Of a stretch of DNA of 64,000 nt, positions 28,671-38,454 are shown piece by piece. Every line of letters starts with the position of its first letter. Position 1 is the first letter of the stretch. Source of the stretch: Eopsaltria australis. Its lineage: Eukaryota > Chordata > Aves > Passeriformes > Petroicidae. The DNA lies in NCBI GenBank assembly GCA_034509425.1, contig JAVTVJ010001795.1, positions 62,001 through 126,000 of the forward strand, given 5' to 3'. A program made the translations under genes and the position numbers. The notes beneath the pieces are model-generated. The model worked only from the letters and a program-made list of their open reading frames with translations, had not been told where the DNA came from and searched no databases.

Positions 28671-30956
28671 TAAATAATGTTCTCAATACTTGAACTGAAG
28701 CAGAAAAGGCATTTGTGTGACAGAAAATCTCAGAAGGACTTTATCATAGCAATACCTTAACAACTTTACAGGAACAGCTGAGAGAACTCTGCTATGAAGC
28801 ATAGGAGTCTACTGCTAGGCAACACAGCACCAGCGGCTTTTAGCTGAACTGATGGCTTTTCTGCTCTCTCCTGCTGCTTCTCCCTGGATTTCTCTTGCAG
28901 ACCTGGCACACCAGACAGAGACCAGCTTCCAACAACACAGTTCAGCACATTTCTATGCCAGTTTTCTCAGTCCTCTGAGAATCTGCTCGCAGACCTGGGA
29001 CACTGTTGTTAAACTGTCACAGATCTTTTTTAGGATGTTGGAAATCACTTAGCTGTCAAATTCAAGGGCTGGATAAATGATTCCTTGTATTTGAACTGCA
29101 ATGGGATTAGAAGTATCTTAATATTCTGTCAGAAAATATGTGCAGCATGACTTTGGAGTCCAAGGCCTATGTTGAATATTTACTAAAAATTGCATCTGAA
29201 TTGAGTTTTGATACTGGATCTGAAGCTGTTTGCTTCTGCAGGTCCCTTGCAGTGAATGAATTGAAGATTAGTATCTAGTTACCTTTCATTACATATAAAC
29301 CTGTTTTTAAATAATAAAAATTGCATACTGAAATTCAAGAAAGTCTTCTCTCTATTCTTTTACATGAAGGACTGAAGTGGAAACTATACACAGCTGTTTA
29401 TATGCTATGCCATTCCACGTAACTAGCTGTCAAGGTCTTATAATCCCTGTATTGTGTGTGAAAATTTAATCAAGCCTAAAGAAGAAAAGCACATATATCT
29501 TTAAAGTTCTCAACTTTTTCCCCCTTATTGATGAACTTTTTTTAAAATCTGAAAAAGCCAAGTGCTCTGAAATGTTTTTCTCAGAATGTTTGACACATTT
29601 TAAAGCTGTCTGAATATATAAGGATGTTCATCCACATTTTCTTTTTTGTTTTCTGAAATACAAGTATGTTTGTAGATTTGATACTTGCAGACAACCACTT
29701 GAAGGCAGGACCTACATACACTCCCAGTAAAATCACGTCAATTAAAAAGAAAAATCTTCTGATCTTGTAATTTTGACAAAACTGACAGATATACTATGAG
29801 TTTATCATAAGGATGTCTGAACTGAAGCTATATTGTGGACTAAAGCCTCTGTGCTGAGGCATTACTGCAGTCAAAGAAAGGTTTTCATGTAAGGAGTTTG
29901 CAGGACAAGATTTGTAGTGTGAATTTGCAGAGCTTAAAAGTAGGTGAAAAAAGGTAATGACAGCTGTAGTAATTGCTAATTAGATTAGTGCTGTAGGTTT
30001 TTTGGATGCATGTTTAATTAACCCAGCAATGACTGGTTGCATATAATTAGCACAGTATTTTGCAAAATCAATCAATGTGTTAATTGGATCAGATTTCTCA
30101 GCCTTTAAAAAATCCGTATTAGGAATATGTTTTGTCCAGGGCCTAACAGGATTTTGCTCTCTGGGCATAATGATCACCTCTACAAGCAGAACACTGTGGA
30201 TCACAAAGGTGAGGGGTGTTATTCGTATCACTATATGAATGCTTTCAGTAGTAACATTATAGCAACAAACCCCAGTTGTGTCTGCTCAGAGCTTGCATGC
30301 CTTCTGTAATGGAAACTTTCCCAGTGCAGCTCTGCTTACAATGTAAGTGTTGCTAATGCAATCTATTTTAGAGCACTCCTTGTGCAAACCTACCTTACAG
30401 AACAAGACTAAGGTATAGTTGCAGAGCTCTCTGAAAATTCTAGTCAATACCAAGCAGAGTTTCTATGCTTTTGCCCTTTTATTTGTCCTACTGTCTCTTT
30501 TTCAAATGGATATGTTTTATGTAGAAAATAATTGAAGAGAAGTGCTGGTTTTTTCCTATTGCTTTAGCAAAATAATCTTCAGTCGAGGCTATTCTTTTAA
30601 GTGTGGATTTAATGCAACCAGCTTTAATGCCTATAAATGCATCAAACATCAGGGTTACATCAAACTGTTATTGAATTCTGCACAACCATATATTCCAGGG
30701 AAAAGCCTCTGAAGCTGCACTTCATGCTGTGCTTGGTACTTTGTTCACCATCTATGAAACATTCACAACTAACCCCATGGCTCTCAGCTGATTAGCTTTT
30801 ACTGGCAGGTGGTGAAATCTCTTGCAGTGCTTTCTCTTAAATGTACTTACTCACTCCTTGCTGCAAGAGCAAAACAAGACTCCTTACTCAGACAGAAGCT
30901 GTCTGCCAGTCTATACAGCTACATAATCATTCATACTTATGTCTGGAATAAGTAAG
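28671..30956. other. Intergenic DNA downstream of CER1
   Basis: I see no recognisable gene. A reverse-strand open stretch at about 29980-30280 has protein-like composition but no family I can name. It is treated as a finding rather than a gene. Confidence 0.5.
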
Positions 30957-31925
30957 CTGAGTTGGAAGGGACCCCCAAGGATCATTGAGTCCAACTTTTG
31001 CCCCTACACAGGACAGCCCCAAGAATCACCATGCACCTGAGAATGTTGTCCAAACACTTCTTGAAATGTCAGGCTGGTGCTGTGACCACTTCCCTGAGAA
31101 GCTGTTTCAGTGCCCAATCACCCTCTTAGGGAAGAACTTTTTCCTGATATCTAACCTAAACCTTCCTCACACAACTTCAGGTCATTCCCTTGGGTCCTGT
31201 CAATAAGCACCAGAGAGAAGAGATGAGTGTCTTCCCCTCCACTTTCCTTCACAAGCAAGTCATCATCCAAAATGAGGTCTCCGTTCAATCTCCTCCAGCC
31301 TTAACAGACAAGTGACCCCAGCCACTTCTCATAAGGGTTCTTTCCCCTCAAGACCCTTCACCATCTTCACAGTCTTCCTTTGGATGCTGTCTAATAGCTC
31401 AGTATCTTTCTCATATTGAGATGACTGAAACTGCCCCCAGCACTTGAGGTGAGGCTGCCCCAGCTCAGATCAGAGTGGGACAATCCCCTCCCTTGCCCGG
31501 CTGGTGATGCTGTGCCTGATGGCCCCCAGGACAGGCTTGGCCCTCCTGGTTGCCAGGGCACTGCTGACTCATGATAAGCTTGCCATCGACCAGGGCCTCC
31601 AGGTCCCTTTCCATGGCACTGCTTTCCAGCCTTTCATTTCCCAGTCTGTCCACACATCCAGGGCTGCATTCTGTTGCAGAATCCAGCATTTCTCTTGTTG
31701 AACTTCATATGGTTGGTGACTGCCCAGATCCCTGATTTGTCAAGGCCTCTCTGCAGGGCCTCCCTGCCTTCAAGGGCATCAACTCCTCTCAGCTTTGTAT
31801 CACCTGCAAACTTGCTTAGTGTCCTTTCCAGTCTTGCATCCAAGTAATTTATGAAGATGTTGAAGAGCACTGGGCCAAGGATGGAGCCCTGTGGAACCCC
31901 ACTCAAAGAAAGAGGCAGAAATGTC
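30957..31925 (-). mobile_element. CR1 LINE fragment, minus strand
   Basis: Read on the minus strand, the copy runs from RT sequence ([18 protein letters not shown], then FAGDTKL) at about 31900 down to the CR1 3' end near 30957, which reads TTGGAAGGGACC on the plus strand. It is 5'-truncated. Its broken end directly abuts the first retroviral sequence (ERV-C gag), so a deletion probably removed the 5' part of that provirus. Confidence 0.87.
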
Positions 31926-31929
31926 AGAG

Positions 31930-33322
31930 AGTTTGGGACCCCCAATTAAAGCTACCCCTTCGTCCTTACCCTCTTCATGTCTTCCCTATCTCACTGACCC
32001 TATGCAGAGAGGATCGGCTGGTGTAGCCTGTCCAGAGGTGCAGGGTTGCCACTGTCTCCCTGACACCCCCCAGTCTCCTCTGCCCCCTCCCTGGAACAGG
32101 CTTGATCACCCTGCTCCAAGCTCGCTCTTAACCTTTCTCCCCATGCTCACCTACCCAGCTGTGTCTCCTCCAATTCATTCACAAAATGGTGCTGACCTTG
32201 TGGCCAGGTCCACCATTTTGTCCCCTTCTTGTCCTTATCTTCCTGCCGAAACCCACAACTCCTCCCCTGCTCCACCCCTTGCGTCAATCGGTTCCTCATC
32301 AGACCCTCCCATTGCGTTGATGGGCATAACTGCATTGGGATCTCCCCCTTTCATCAAGAATCCCCTTCTGGTCTTGATGGCAGTTCCCACCCCTTCCTCA
32401 GACACCTCCACCCCTTCTGCTGGTGGCTCCACTCATGATGACATTACCCCTTCAGGTTCCCATGCTTTAGAGGCCGGAAGTGGGAAAAGTGAGGTCTGGA
32501 ACATGGGCGAACATAGAGAGCTGTTTGCAGCCCCAGTTATGTATAACAGGCTGGGGGCACATCCATGATGGGAACCCTTTCCTTATACACATTGGAAAGA
32601 GTTATGCAAAGCAGCAAAAGAGTTTGGACGAGAATCCCCTTATTTTAAAAGCTTGATCCAGGCCACATTCTCCACTAATGTACTTGTACCACATGACATC
32701 AAGACAGCCATGTCCAGCTTACTCACCTCAGCTCGGTATTGGTTATGAGAAAGATCACGGAAGAGACAACTCAGAAACCTTTAAGAAATATACAAACAAG
32801 ATCATTTGAAAGCATACTTGACCACGGACCATTTGTGTCGGGAGGATGACTTTGAAAAGCCACAAGATCAGGCTTCTAATATAATGGGACTAGTCTTAAA
32901 TAATATAAAAAAATAGCACAGTGAACACTATTCTGTATTCCACCTACTACCACCTTCTCAGTAAGTCATTCAACAGTTAGACAAGCACCTGGGGAATTGT
33001 TTGTAGACTTTGTTGACTGCTTGAAAGAAGCGGTAGAGAGACAGACAATATAGACAAGCAAAAAGAACTTTTATGGTCTTTAGCAAAAGAGAATGCCAAT
33101 GAAGAGTGCAAAGCCATGTTAAGAGCTTTGCTGTTAGACCCCAAGCCCACCATCGACCAAATACGCTGAATTGGTTTCAGTGAAACCTGTTACCTATAAA
33201 TCTTCCCAAAAGAAGGTAGTGGGACTGGCCTCATCACAAGATCAAGAAAAGGAAAAAAGAAAATGTTTTAACTGTGGTAGCCCTCACCACTTTGCACGAA
33301 ACTGCCCGAAGCCACGCAAAAA
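31930..33322 (+). pseudogene. ERV-C gag remnant
   Basis: This is part of an old class II gag. It starts in the proline-rich region before capsid and lacks matrix and the 5' LTR. An open stretch reaches a stop at 32566-32568. Capsid follows in the same frame (KELCKAAKEFGRESPYFK, then VLVPHDIK) with more stops. It ends in a zinc knuckle CFNCGSPHHFARNC and a stop near 33322. The motifs match the gag of ERV-A, ERV-B and ERV-D further right. Confidence 0.85.
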
Positions 33323-33570
33323 CTAACTCAAATTCTAAAGTTATTGTTTCAGGTGCACCCTGTTGCCAATGTCATCATCAGCAGGGAAACCAGCAGTACA
33401 GGTTGGGACGGCTCCTCGTGAAGACATTAAATCAAAGGCTGTCACTTCCTGCCCCACCACCCATCACACAAAAGACTGTCAGCTGCGGTAAGAAGGAGAA
33501 AGACTTGTGGTGGTGAGTGTAAGATCACACTGATTGCAGTTTGGCACACCACAACATATTTTGGTGGAGC
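33323..33570 (+). other. ERV-C gag-pro junction remnant
   Basis: This is the continuation of ERV-C after the zinc knuckle, up to the point where the inverted LTR interrupts it. It is too decayed to read as a protein. The provirus resumes at 52840. Confidence 0.55.
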
Positions 33571-33985
33571 TGTAACGCCACCCTCGGACCGTCCAGTGGA
33601 CAGTGTCCAGCAGTGTTTTCCAGAAGCGTCCCACTGGGAGTCACCCTGGCGGTGCTGCTTCTAGCTCCTGCTGCGGCACTCTGCTCACTCTGCAGATGGA
33701 GGCAGAGGGACAAACCCCAAGGGTGTAAAGAAGTGAGGGGTCCTCTGTATGGGTTTCCAAGGAGTTTATTGAGGGTTCCTTTCTTGAAAGGGTCCAGTGA
33801 CAGAAGACCCAGAATACCGTAGAACACAGACTTTTATACCAACACAATGAACCAATCAGATGAGGGTCCAGGGGAGGAGAAAAGGTGGGACAAGGCTCAA
33901 CAGTCCAGTGAGGGGAAGATAGGGGAGGAGAGAGAGGGTAACAACCAAGGGTGTATTGAGTAACATAGAACCTTCTGGAAACAAA
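33571..33985 (-). mobile_element. Inverted LTR-D solo element, R-U5 and part of U3
   Basis: Read on the minus strand, this has CCAAT-type boxes (GATTGGTT), TATAAAAG and CAATAAAC, followed by a U5 resembling the other LTR-D copies at 55372 and 61614. Its U3 is cut off at 33985 and continues at 52637-52839, where the minus-strand start TGTGGTGGCCGTTGAAGCC is found. It separates ERV-C gag from ERV-C pro. Confidence 0.75.
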
Positions 33986-33987
33986 TA

Positions 33988-34395
33988 TGTGGCAGCCATC
34001 AAGGTCACCTCGGGAGCCCAAGAGGCTTTGAAAGAACCCAGGGAGAAAAAGGGGCCGTGGTGGAGGGCTTCCCGGATTGAAGGATCCTCCCCTGAGTCTC
34101 AGGTTACCATGGTTTAGTCCAACTGACTGATGCAATTGAGTATGTTGTTATTCCCTAATTGTTCCATGGTTCTGACAATCAAATTCCCCCTTCTGGAAAG
34201 TTCCATGCTGTTTGGATCTCTGTTGGTTGTTACTCCCTATCTCCTCACCTTCCTCTTCCCTATTGGACTGTGTACCCTTATCCCGCCCTTGCTCCTCCCT
34301 TGGACCCTCTCCTGATTGGTTATTGTGTTTCCCTTACAAGTTGATGTTCCCCTGTACTCCGGCTCTTTGGTCCCTGGGCTCCCTCTGTGCTAGGC
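33988..34395 (+). mobile_element. LTR-C solo element, left part
   Basis: The forward LTR begins near TGTGGCAGCC and continues to 34395, where ERV-B interrupts it. The rest is at 52430-52630. The family is recognised by similarity to 56107-56776 and 60959-61607 (for example the GGTGGAGGG...TCCTCCCCTG block). TATGTG at 33986-33991 and at 52631-52636 looks like its 6-bp duplication, with apparent loss of one TG at the left edge. Confidence 0.75.
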
Positions 34396-34578
34396 TGTGG
34401 GGGTGGTTGCTTTGCCCTTCCCAATTCAGAAACCATGGGAAATAGTAGAGCCCTAAGGAAGACACCCCTGGGGTGGAGTTCCCCAGTGATTGGGGCCAGT
34501 AGAAGGTTGGGCCATGAAGGGGCTGGACGCCCTGGCTGCATAGGGCTGACCACCTGCCCATCACCTGCTCCCCCCTCC
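34396..34578 (+). mobile_element. ERV-B 5' LTR, left part
   Basis: It starts TGTGGGGGTGGTTGC and matches the start of the 3' LTR at 51804 with one difference over 183 bases. It ends at the ERV-A insertion, the last six bases CCCTCC being the duplicated target. Confidence 0.93.
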
Positions 34579-35182
34579 TGTGGCAGTAGTTGCCATGGAT
34601 ACCACTTCCCAGAAAGCACCGAGAAAGAGCTGGTGGATCAAACCATTTTCAAGGAAGGACACCCCTGTTTCTATGTTGTAGTGGTTTGTTCCTACCCTAT
34701 CCTAAACCCCTCCCCTGGTTCTGTACTTGCTAATCGGACTGTCAGTTGCAGTCTGAAGCACACCCACTTTCCAGAAGGTTCATGCTCTCCGACTGAGTGA
34801 TTTGTTGTATGTCCCTGTTCCCTCCCCTGTCTCACTCCCATTGGTTAAGATTCCCAAACCCCTCCCCAACTCCTCCCTCTAAGTAGTTGCTGATTGGTTG
34901 TTCGTTTACTATATAATGTCATGTAATACGCCATTCGGGGCTCTTCGGCTCCTGGACGAACAAGATTAAACACCTTGTTGCTGCCAAGTCGAGAGTCGCT
35001 CCTTATTACTTCGCCCTCCCCTGCGGTCTTGTGGAAGATCAACCCACGACCCGCAACGCCCTGGGTTTCTGGAGAGGCTTCTGCCTACTCCGGGCGGGCA
35101 TCCTTGGATAGGTCGCCTGGCGACCTCTGGAAGACCCGGGGCAACCACCTAGAAGCGAGAAGGACAAGCGGGAGAACTTATA
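34579..35182 (+). mobile_element. ERV-A 5' LTR
   Basis: The U3 carries inverted CCAAT boxes (CCCATTGGTT, TGATTGGTTG) and a TATA-like ATATAAT near 34911. ATTAAA near 34966 is the likely poly(A) signal. It begins TGTGGCAG but ends ACTTATA, so the terminal pair is TG...TA rather than TG...CA. The end is fixed by the identical end of the 3' LTR next to the target duplication. Confidence 0.93.
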
Positions 35183-35184
35183 AG

Positions 35185-35202
35185 TGGCGCCCAACGCTGC
35201 GG
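35185..35202 (+). promoter_or_regulatory. ERV-A primer binding site, lysine-tRNA type
   Basis: TGGCGCCCAACG, two bases after the LTR, matches the complement of the tRNA-Lys(1,2) 3' end over about 12 bases. The remaining bases (CTGCGG) do not match. ERV-B has the same type of site at 43660. Confidence 0.8.
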
Positions 35203-35473
35203 ATCTTCGGCGAACCGCAGACGACAGCTTCCTGAACACTGGAAAGACGCCGTTGCGGGCCACTACCTGAGGGTTTGCTTTCCGTTTTAAGGGACGCTTC
35301 CCTTCGGGAGGTTTGGTTACCTCTGGACGTGAAGCCGATCTTCACCGCTCCGGAAGACCAGACCCGGCGAAGACCTCGTCCTTTTACCTTGGGATTTTAT
35401 TTGACAGCCAGTTGCGTGGTGCGCTCAGCAACGAAAGCCTGCAGGTCGCCACCAGGGAGGCAGTTTTCACCAG

Positions 35474-35485
35474 GAGAGGGTGAGT
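35474..35485 (+). promoter_or_regulatory. ERV-A major splice donor
   Basis: AGAGG|GTGAGT with GT at 35480-35481 lies between primer site and gag, the usual place of the retroviral donor for spliced env RNA. A matching polypyrimidine-AG acceptor is at 41334-41335. Confidence 0.65.
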
Positions 35486-35566
35486 AACGTCCCTGGGGTG
35501 GTGTTGCTGTCCCCTTTTTTTTTAGTTTTGTTAAAAAAGGCGGGGAATTGCCTCCTTCACAGAGCG

Positions 35567-37687
35567 ATGGGTGGCCATCTCTCAAAGAAGGAGAGGGAGC
35601 TCAGTTATATGTATTATAGTTTAAAGTTTAAGTTAGTTGGGCTCGGGGAACCTTTTGATAAAAAGTTGTTGAAAAATTTTCTTAGGTGGGTGGTTGTTTC
35701 TGTTTCTTTTGACAGTCCTGAGTTAGTGGTATCTCTTTCGTTTTGGGATGAAGTGGGAGAAAAGCTGACAGATTATTTTGAGGCGGGAGATGTTTCGGTT
35801 AAACGATTTTTTCCGTTGCAAGTTTTAATTTATAAGGTTTTGTCCACTGATGGGGAAAGTTCGTTTGTTTCGGGTCCCCTTCCCTCCACCATCCCTGTTG
35901 CCGACCCTGAAACCCTCGATCCTATGCCCCTTACCCCGCAGGGATCCTCCGAGCCGGTACCCCTGGTGACTGAAAAGTCCCAGGGAGAACTCGGGGACTC
36001 TAAACGTCCTCACTGCCCCGGAGTTCCCTCAAACCCCTTCTACTCCGAGACTGGCCACCTCAGAGTAGATCCATTCCTCACCTATTATCCTAACCCCTCT
36101 ATCCCAGTTGCACCGGTTGCGCGTCCCCCCCCTCCCAGTTATTCTAGTTGTGATCTTAAAACTGCGCCACGCCAAAATGGCGGTGACCAGTTTTTCGATT
36201 CGCCGCAAGATGGCGGATCTTTGGCCTTGTCGCAGTGCAACACTGGACTGGACTCTTTGGCGCGCACGGGAAGAAAGGGCGCGAATCCTTTTGTACCTGC
36301 CCCCTCTCCTTACCCCACCCCTCGGACCGCCTCCCCGCGACCGCGTGACGTTGCGTCGGGCCCTCCCACCGCGGCCGATGATGTCAGTGCGTCGGGACCC
36401 CTCCTCGAATCCTCCCATGAGGTTCTCCGCCCCTTGGGGTGCCCCACCTCCTACCCTGTAACACCCGCCCCTGTTCCGCCCCCTGTGCCGCCTAGACCCA
36501 CCCCTCCTCTGAGACCGGCCCCTTCCGTTGCGCCGCCCATCCCACCTGCCACCTCTGCCGAGTTGGCCACCCCGCTTCCGGGTTCCCACAGGGGGACATC
36601 CGGTTCCCACGCCTTGGAACCGGAAGGGGGAAGGGTTGAGGCCTACACCACCAGGCCTTCCCCGCCGGCTGAGGCCTACTCCAACAGGCCTCCCTTGCCG
36701 CTGCCGCCGAATGCGACTCCACCGCTCGCCGCTCCGGTGATTTACCGGCAGCGCGGTAATGCTCGGTGGGAGCCGATTCAGCAGTGGGTGGTAAAGGACA
36801 TATGTAAAGCCGGACAAGAATTCGGCAGAAGTTCACCCTATTTCAAGGGACTTATAATGGCAACATTTGAAACATCCACACTAGTGCCGTATGACATTAA
36901 GCTTCTTATGACAAGTCTCCTAATAGAACCTGGTTTTTGGGTGTGGGAAAGAAAATGGAAACGGGAACTTTTAAAGTTGATAACATCATATAAGGCGGAC
37001 CCTGCAAAAGCTTCCATAACTATTGAACTCTTAATGGGTGAGGGTGCTTATACTGAACCCAGAGATCAAGCAAATAACATTCCAGTGGATGTTTTACGGG
37101 ATGTGCAGCGTGCGGCAAAAACTGTACTTTTTAATTTATCCACTGAGGTTGAGCCCTCTCAGAGTTACACCACCATCAAGCAAGGGCCACAAGAAAAATT
37201 TGTTGTCTTTGTTAATCATTTAAGAGAGGCAATGGCGAGAGTGATTACAAATCCTGATATGTTAAAGGAGATGTTGGTGGAATTAGTTAGACAGAACGCC
37301 AATGAGCCTTGCCGAAAAGTAATTGAGCTGCTTCCTTTAGAACCCCCGCTGACCATAGAATTAATAACTGAGAGGTGTTCGCAGATAAGATATAAGATAG
37401 ATACTCCCCCTGAAATTCAAGATCCACCCCAAATTAAACCTAGACCAAATCGTGGCACAACGCCTGCGGTGCTTGCCACGCATGGACCGTGTTTTAATTG
37501 TGGCAATTTAGGCCATTTTGCCAAAGACTGTCGTGCTCCATCTAAACCACCTAATCACCGGCCTCCAAGTGTTAAGTCCTCACCAGGTTCCGCAGAACAG
37601 CAGGACCACTGCCCGTGCCGCTGTCAGCCGTCGGGAAACGGGGAGAGGAGCGCGGGCCAGCGCCGCGCTCCCAACTCAACAAATTAA
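35567..37687 (+). CDS. ERV-A gag polyprotein
   Basis: The open frame of 706 residues is the structural polyprotein of a class II retrovirus. I chose the ATG at 35567 because it starts MGGHLSKK, a glycine-2 myristoylation context. The frame is open further upstream but without a better start. Matrix is followed by a long proline-rich region with a PPPPSY late-budding motif (about residue 187). Capsid follows (from about residue 405: KDICKAGQEFG). The major homology region with Q-G-x2-E is at about residue 539. One zinc knuckle CFNCGNLGHFAKDC starts at about residue 642. The last codons overlap pro, which is entered by -1 frameshifting. No stop interrupts the frame, unlike the other gag copies here. 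Confidence 0.92.
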   Translation: MGGHLSKKERELSYMYYSLKFKLVGLGEPFDKKLLKNFLRWVVVSVSFDSPELVVSLSFWDEVGEKLTDYFEAGDVSVKRFFPLQVLIYKVLSTDGESSFVSGPLPSTIPVADPETLDPMPLTPQGSSEPVPLVTEKSQGELGDSKRPHCPGVPSNPFYSETGHLRVDPFLTYYPNPSIPVAPVARPPPPSYSSCDLKTAPRQNGGDQFFDSPQDGGSLALSQCNTGLDSLARTGRKGANPFVPAPSPYPTPRTASPRPRDVASGPPTAADDVSASGPLLESSHEVLRPLGCPTSYPVTPAPVPPPVPPRPTPPLRPAPSVAPPIPPATSAELATPLPGSHRGTSGSHALEPEGGRVEAYTTRPSPPAEAYSNRPPLPLPPNATPPLAAPVIYRQRGNARWEPIQQWVVKDICKAGQEFGRSSPYFKGLIMATFETSTLVPYDIKLLMTSLLIEPGFWVWERKWKRELLKLITSYKADPAKASITIELLMGEGAYTEPRDQANNIPVDVLRDVQRAAKTVLFNLSTEVEPSQSYTTIKQGPQEKFVVFVNHLREAMARVITNPDMLKEMLVELVRQNANEPCRKVIELLPLEPPLTIELITERCSQIRYKIDTPPEIQDPPQIKPRPNRGTTPAVLATHGPCFNCGNLGHFAKDCRAPSKPPNHRPPSVKSSPGSAEQQDHCPCRCQPSGNGERSAGQRRAPNSTN

Positions 37688-38454
37688 GTGCTGAGTATCA
37701 AGACCAAGCATCCTCGACAGTGTCCTACCGTCAACTCACGCAACATCAACAGCTAGCTCGTCAGCAGAAGGACACCACAGACATCAAGCCCGAGGATTTT
37801 CATCGATTCGACGTGGTGAGTGACTTTGTTTTGCACCTCACGCACACTCAGCCACACCATGTAGCAGTGAGACTGGTCGGTGCACCTAAGGATCCTATGA
37901 CAGTCCTGATTATAGGAGACTCAGTCAGAGGTCCTCCGGGAATTTTTGTGTTTCCCGAGGTCAAACAGTATCACCCTAAAAAACCAATGAGCCTTACCAT
38001 CATGCTCAATACCGCGCCATGGTTTCTGCCGAAAGAGACCTGGTTAGGTCAAGCCATCGTTCTCCCAGACCATCTCCCTAGAGACACGAGAACACCGTTT
38101 GTTTGGTGGTCTGCTGTAGTTGGCCCAGATAAGCCCTTCATGGAATGCCGCCTTGTTAACGGCAAGGTGTCCGCCAGCAGGCAAGGCATGCTAGACACTG
38201 GCTCTGATGTCACAATCATTGCAGAGACCGAGTGGCCAACTGGTTGGGGAACAAAAGACCTCCAGGAATCACTCAGGGGAGTTGGCGGGACCATAGCGGC
38301 AAAAAGGAGTGCCTCTGAAATTTTAGTGGAAGGACCTGAGGGTAGAGTCGGGACAGTGAGGCCGTTCATTGTGCCCTCAGGGTTCACCCTGTGGGGCCGC
38401 GACCTGATGGACCAGTGGGGAGCCCGTTTGGAAATCCCTCCACAGGATTTCTGA
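37615..38454 (+). CDS. ERV-A pro: dUTPase-like segment and aspartic protease
   Basis: The frame is -1 to gag and overlaps its end. The first half contains LIIGDSVRGPPGIFVFPEV and GQAIVLP, which resemble core strands of the dUTPase that lies before protease in betaretroviruses. The usual catalytic motifs are not obvious, so activity is doubtful. The second half is the protease: GMLDTGSDVTII with the catalytic aspartate at 38194, and the conserved LWGRDL near the C terminus. The frame is open to TGA 38452-38454. GGATTTC just before that stop is the probable slippery site for pol, analogous to the MMTV pro-pol site. The protease would mature Gag and Pol. Confidence 0.88.
   Translation: MPLSAVGKRGEERGPAPRSQLNKLSAEYQDQASSTVSYRQLTQHQQLARQQKDTTDIKPEDFHRFDVVSDFVLHLTHTQPHHVAVRLVGAPKDPMTVLIIGDSVRGPPGIFVFPEVKQYHPKKPMSLTIMLNTAPWFLPKETWLGQAIVLPDHLPRDTRTPFVWWSAVVGPDKPFMECRLVNGKVSASRQGMLDTGSDVTIIAETEWPTGWGTKDLQESLRGVGGTIAAKRSASEILVEGPEGRVGTVRPFIVPSGFTLWGRDLMDQWGARLEIPPQDF
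37633..37671 (+). promoter_or_regulatory. ERV-A gag-pro -1 frameshift signal
   Basis: The canonical slippery heptamer G GGA AAC (37633-37639) is in the gag reading frame. Seven bases later comes a perfect 9-bp stem, GGAGCGCGG (37647-37655) with CCGCGCTCC (37663-37671), enclosing a 7-base loop. The pro frame is -1 relative to gag, as required. Confidence 0.88.

Noticed and set aside
30100..30220. Zinc-knuckle-like CxxC...H...C on the minus strand
   Set aside because: The spacing does not fit a retroviral or LINE knuckle, and a stop follows directly. Probably chance.
28671..30956. ZDHHC21, the next gene after CER1 in mammals
   Set aside because: No DHHC cysteine-rich motif or compatible exon was seen here. 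If the order is kept, the gene must lie beyond the retroviral block.
31891..32568. A proline-rich host gene of 225 residues
   Set aside because: Its downstream continuation in the same frame is retroviral capsid, and it parallels the proline-rich region of ERV-D gag. It is part of the ERV-C gag remnant.
36029..36817. Minus-strand 262-residue arginine/glycine-rich frame
   Set aside because: It is a shadow of the GC- and proline-rich part of ERV-A gag.
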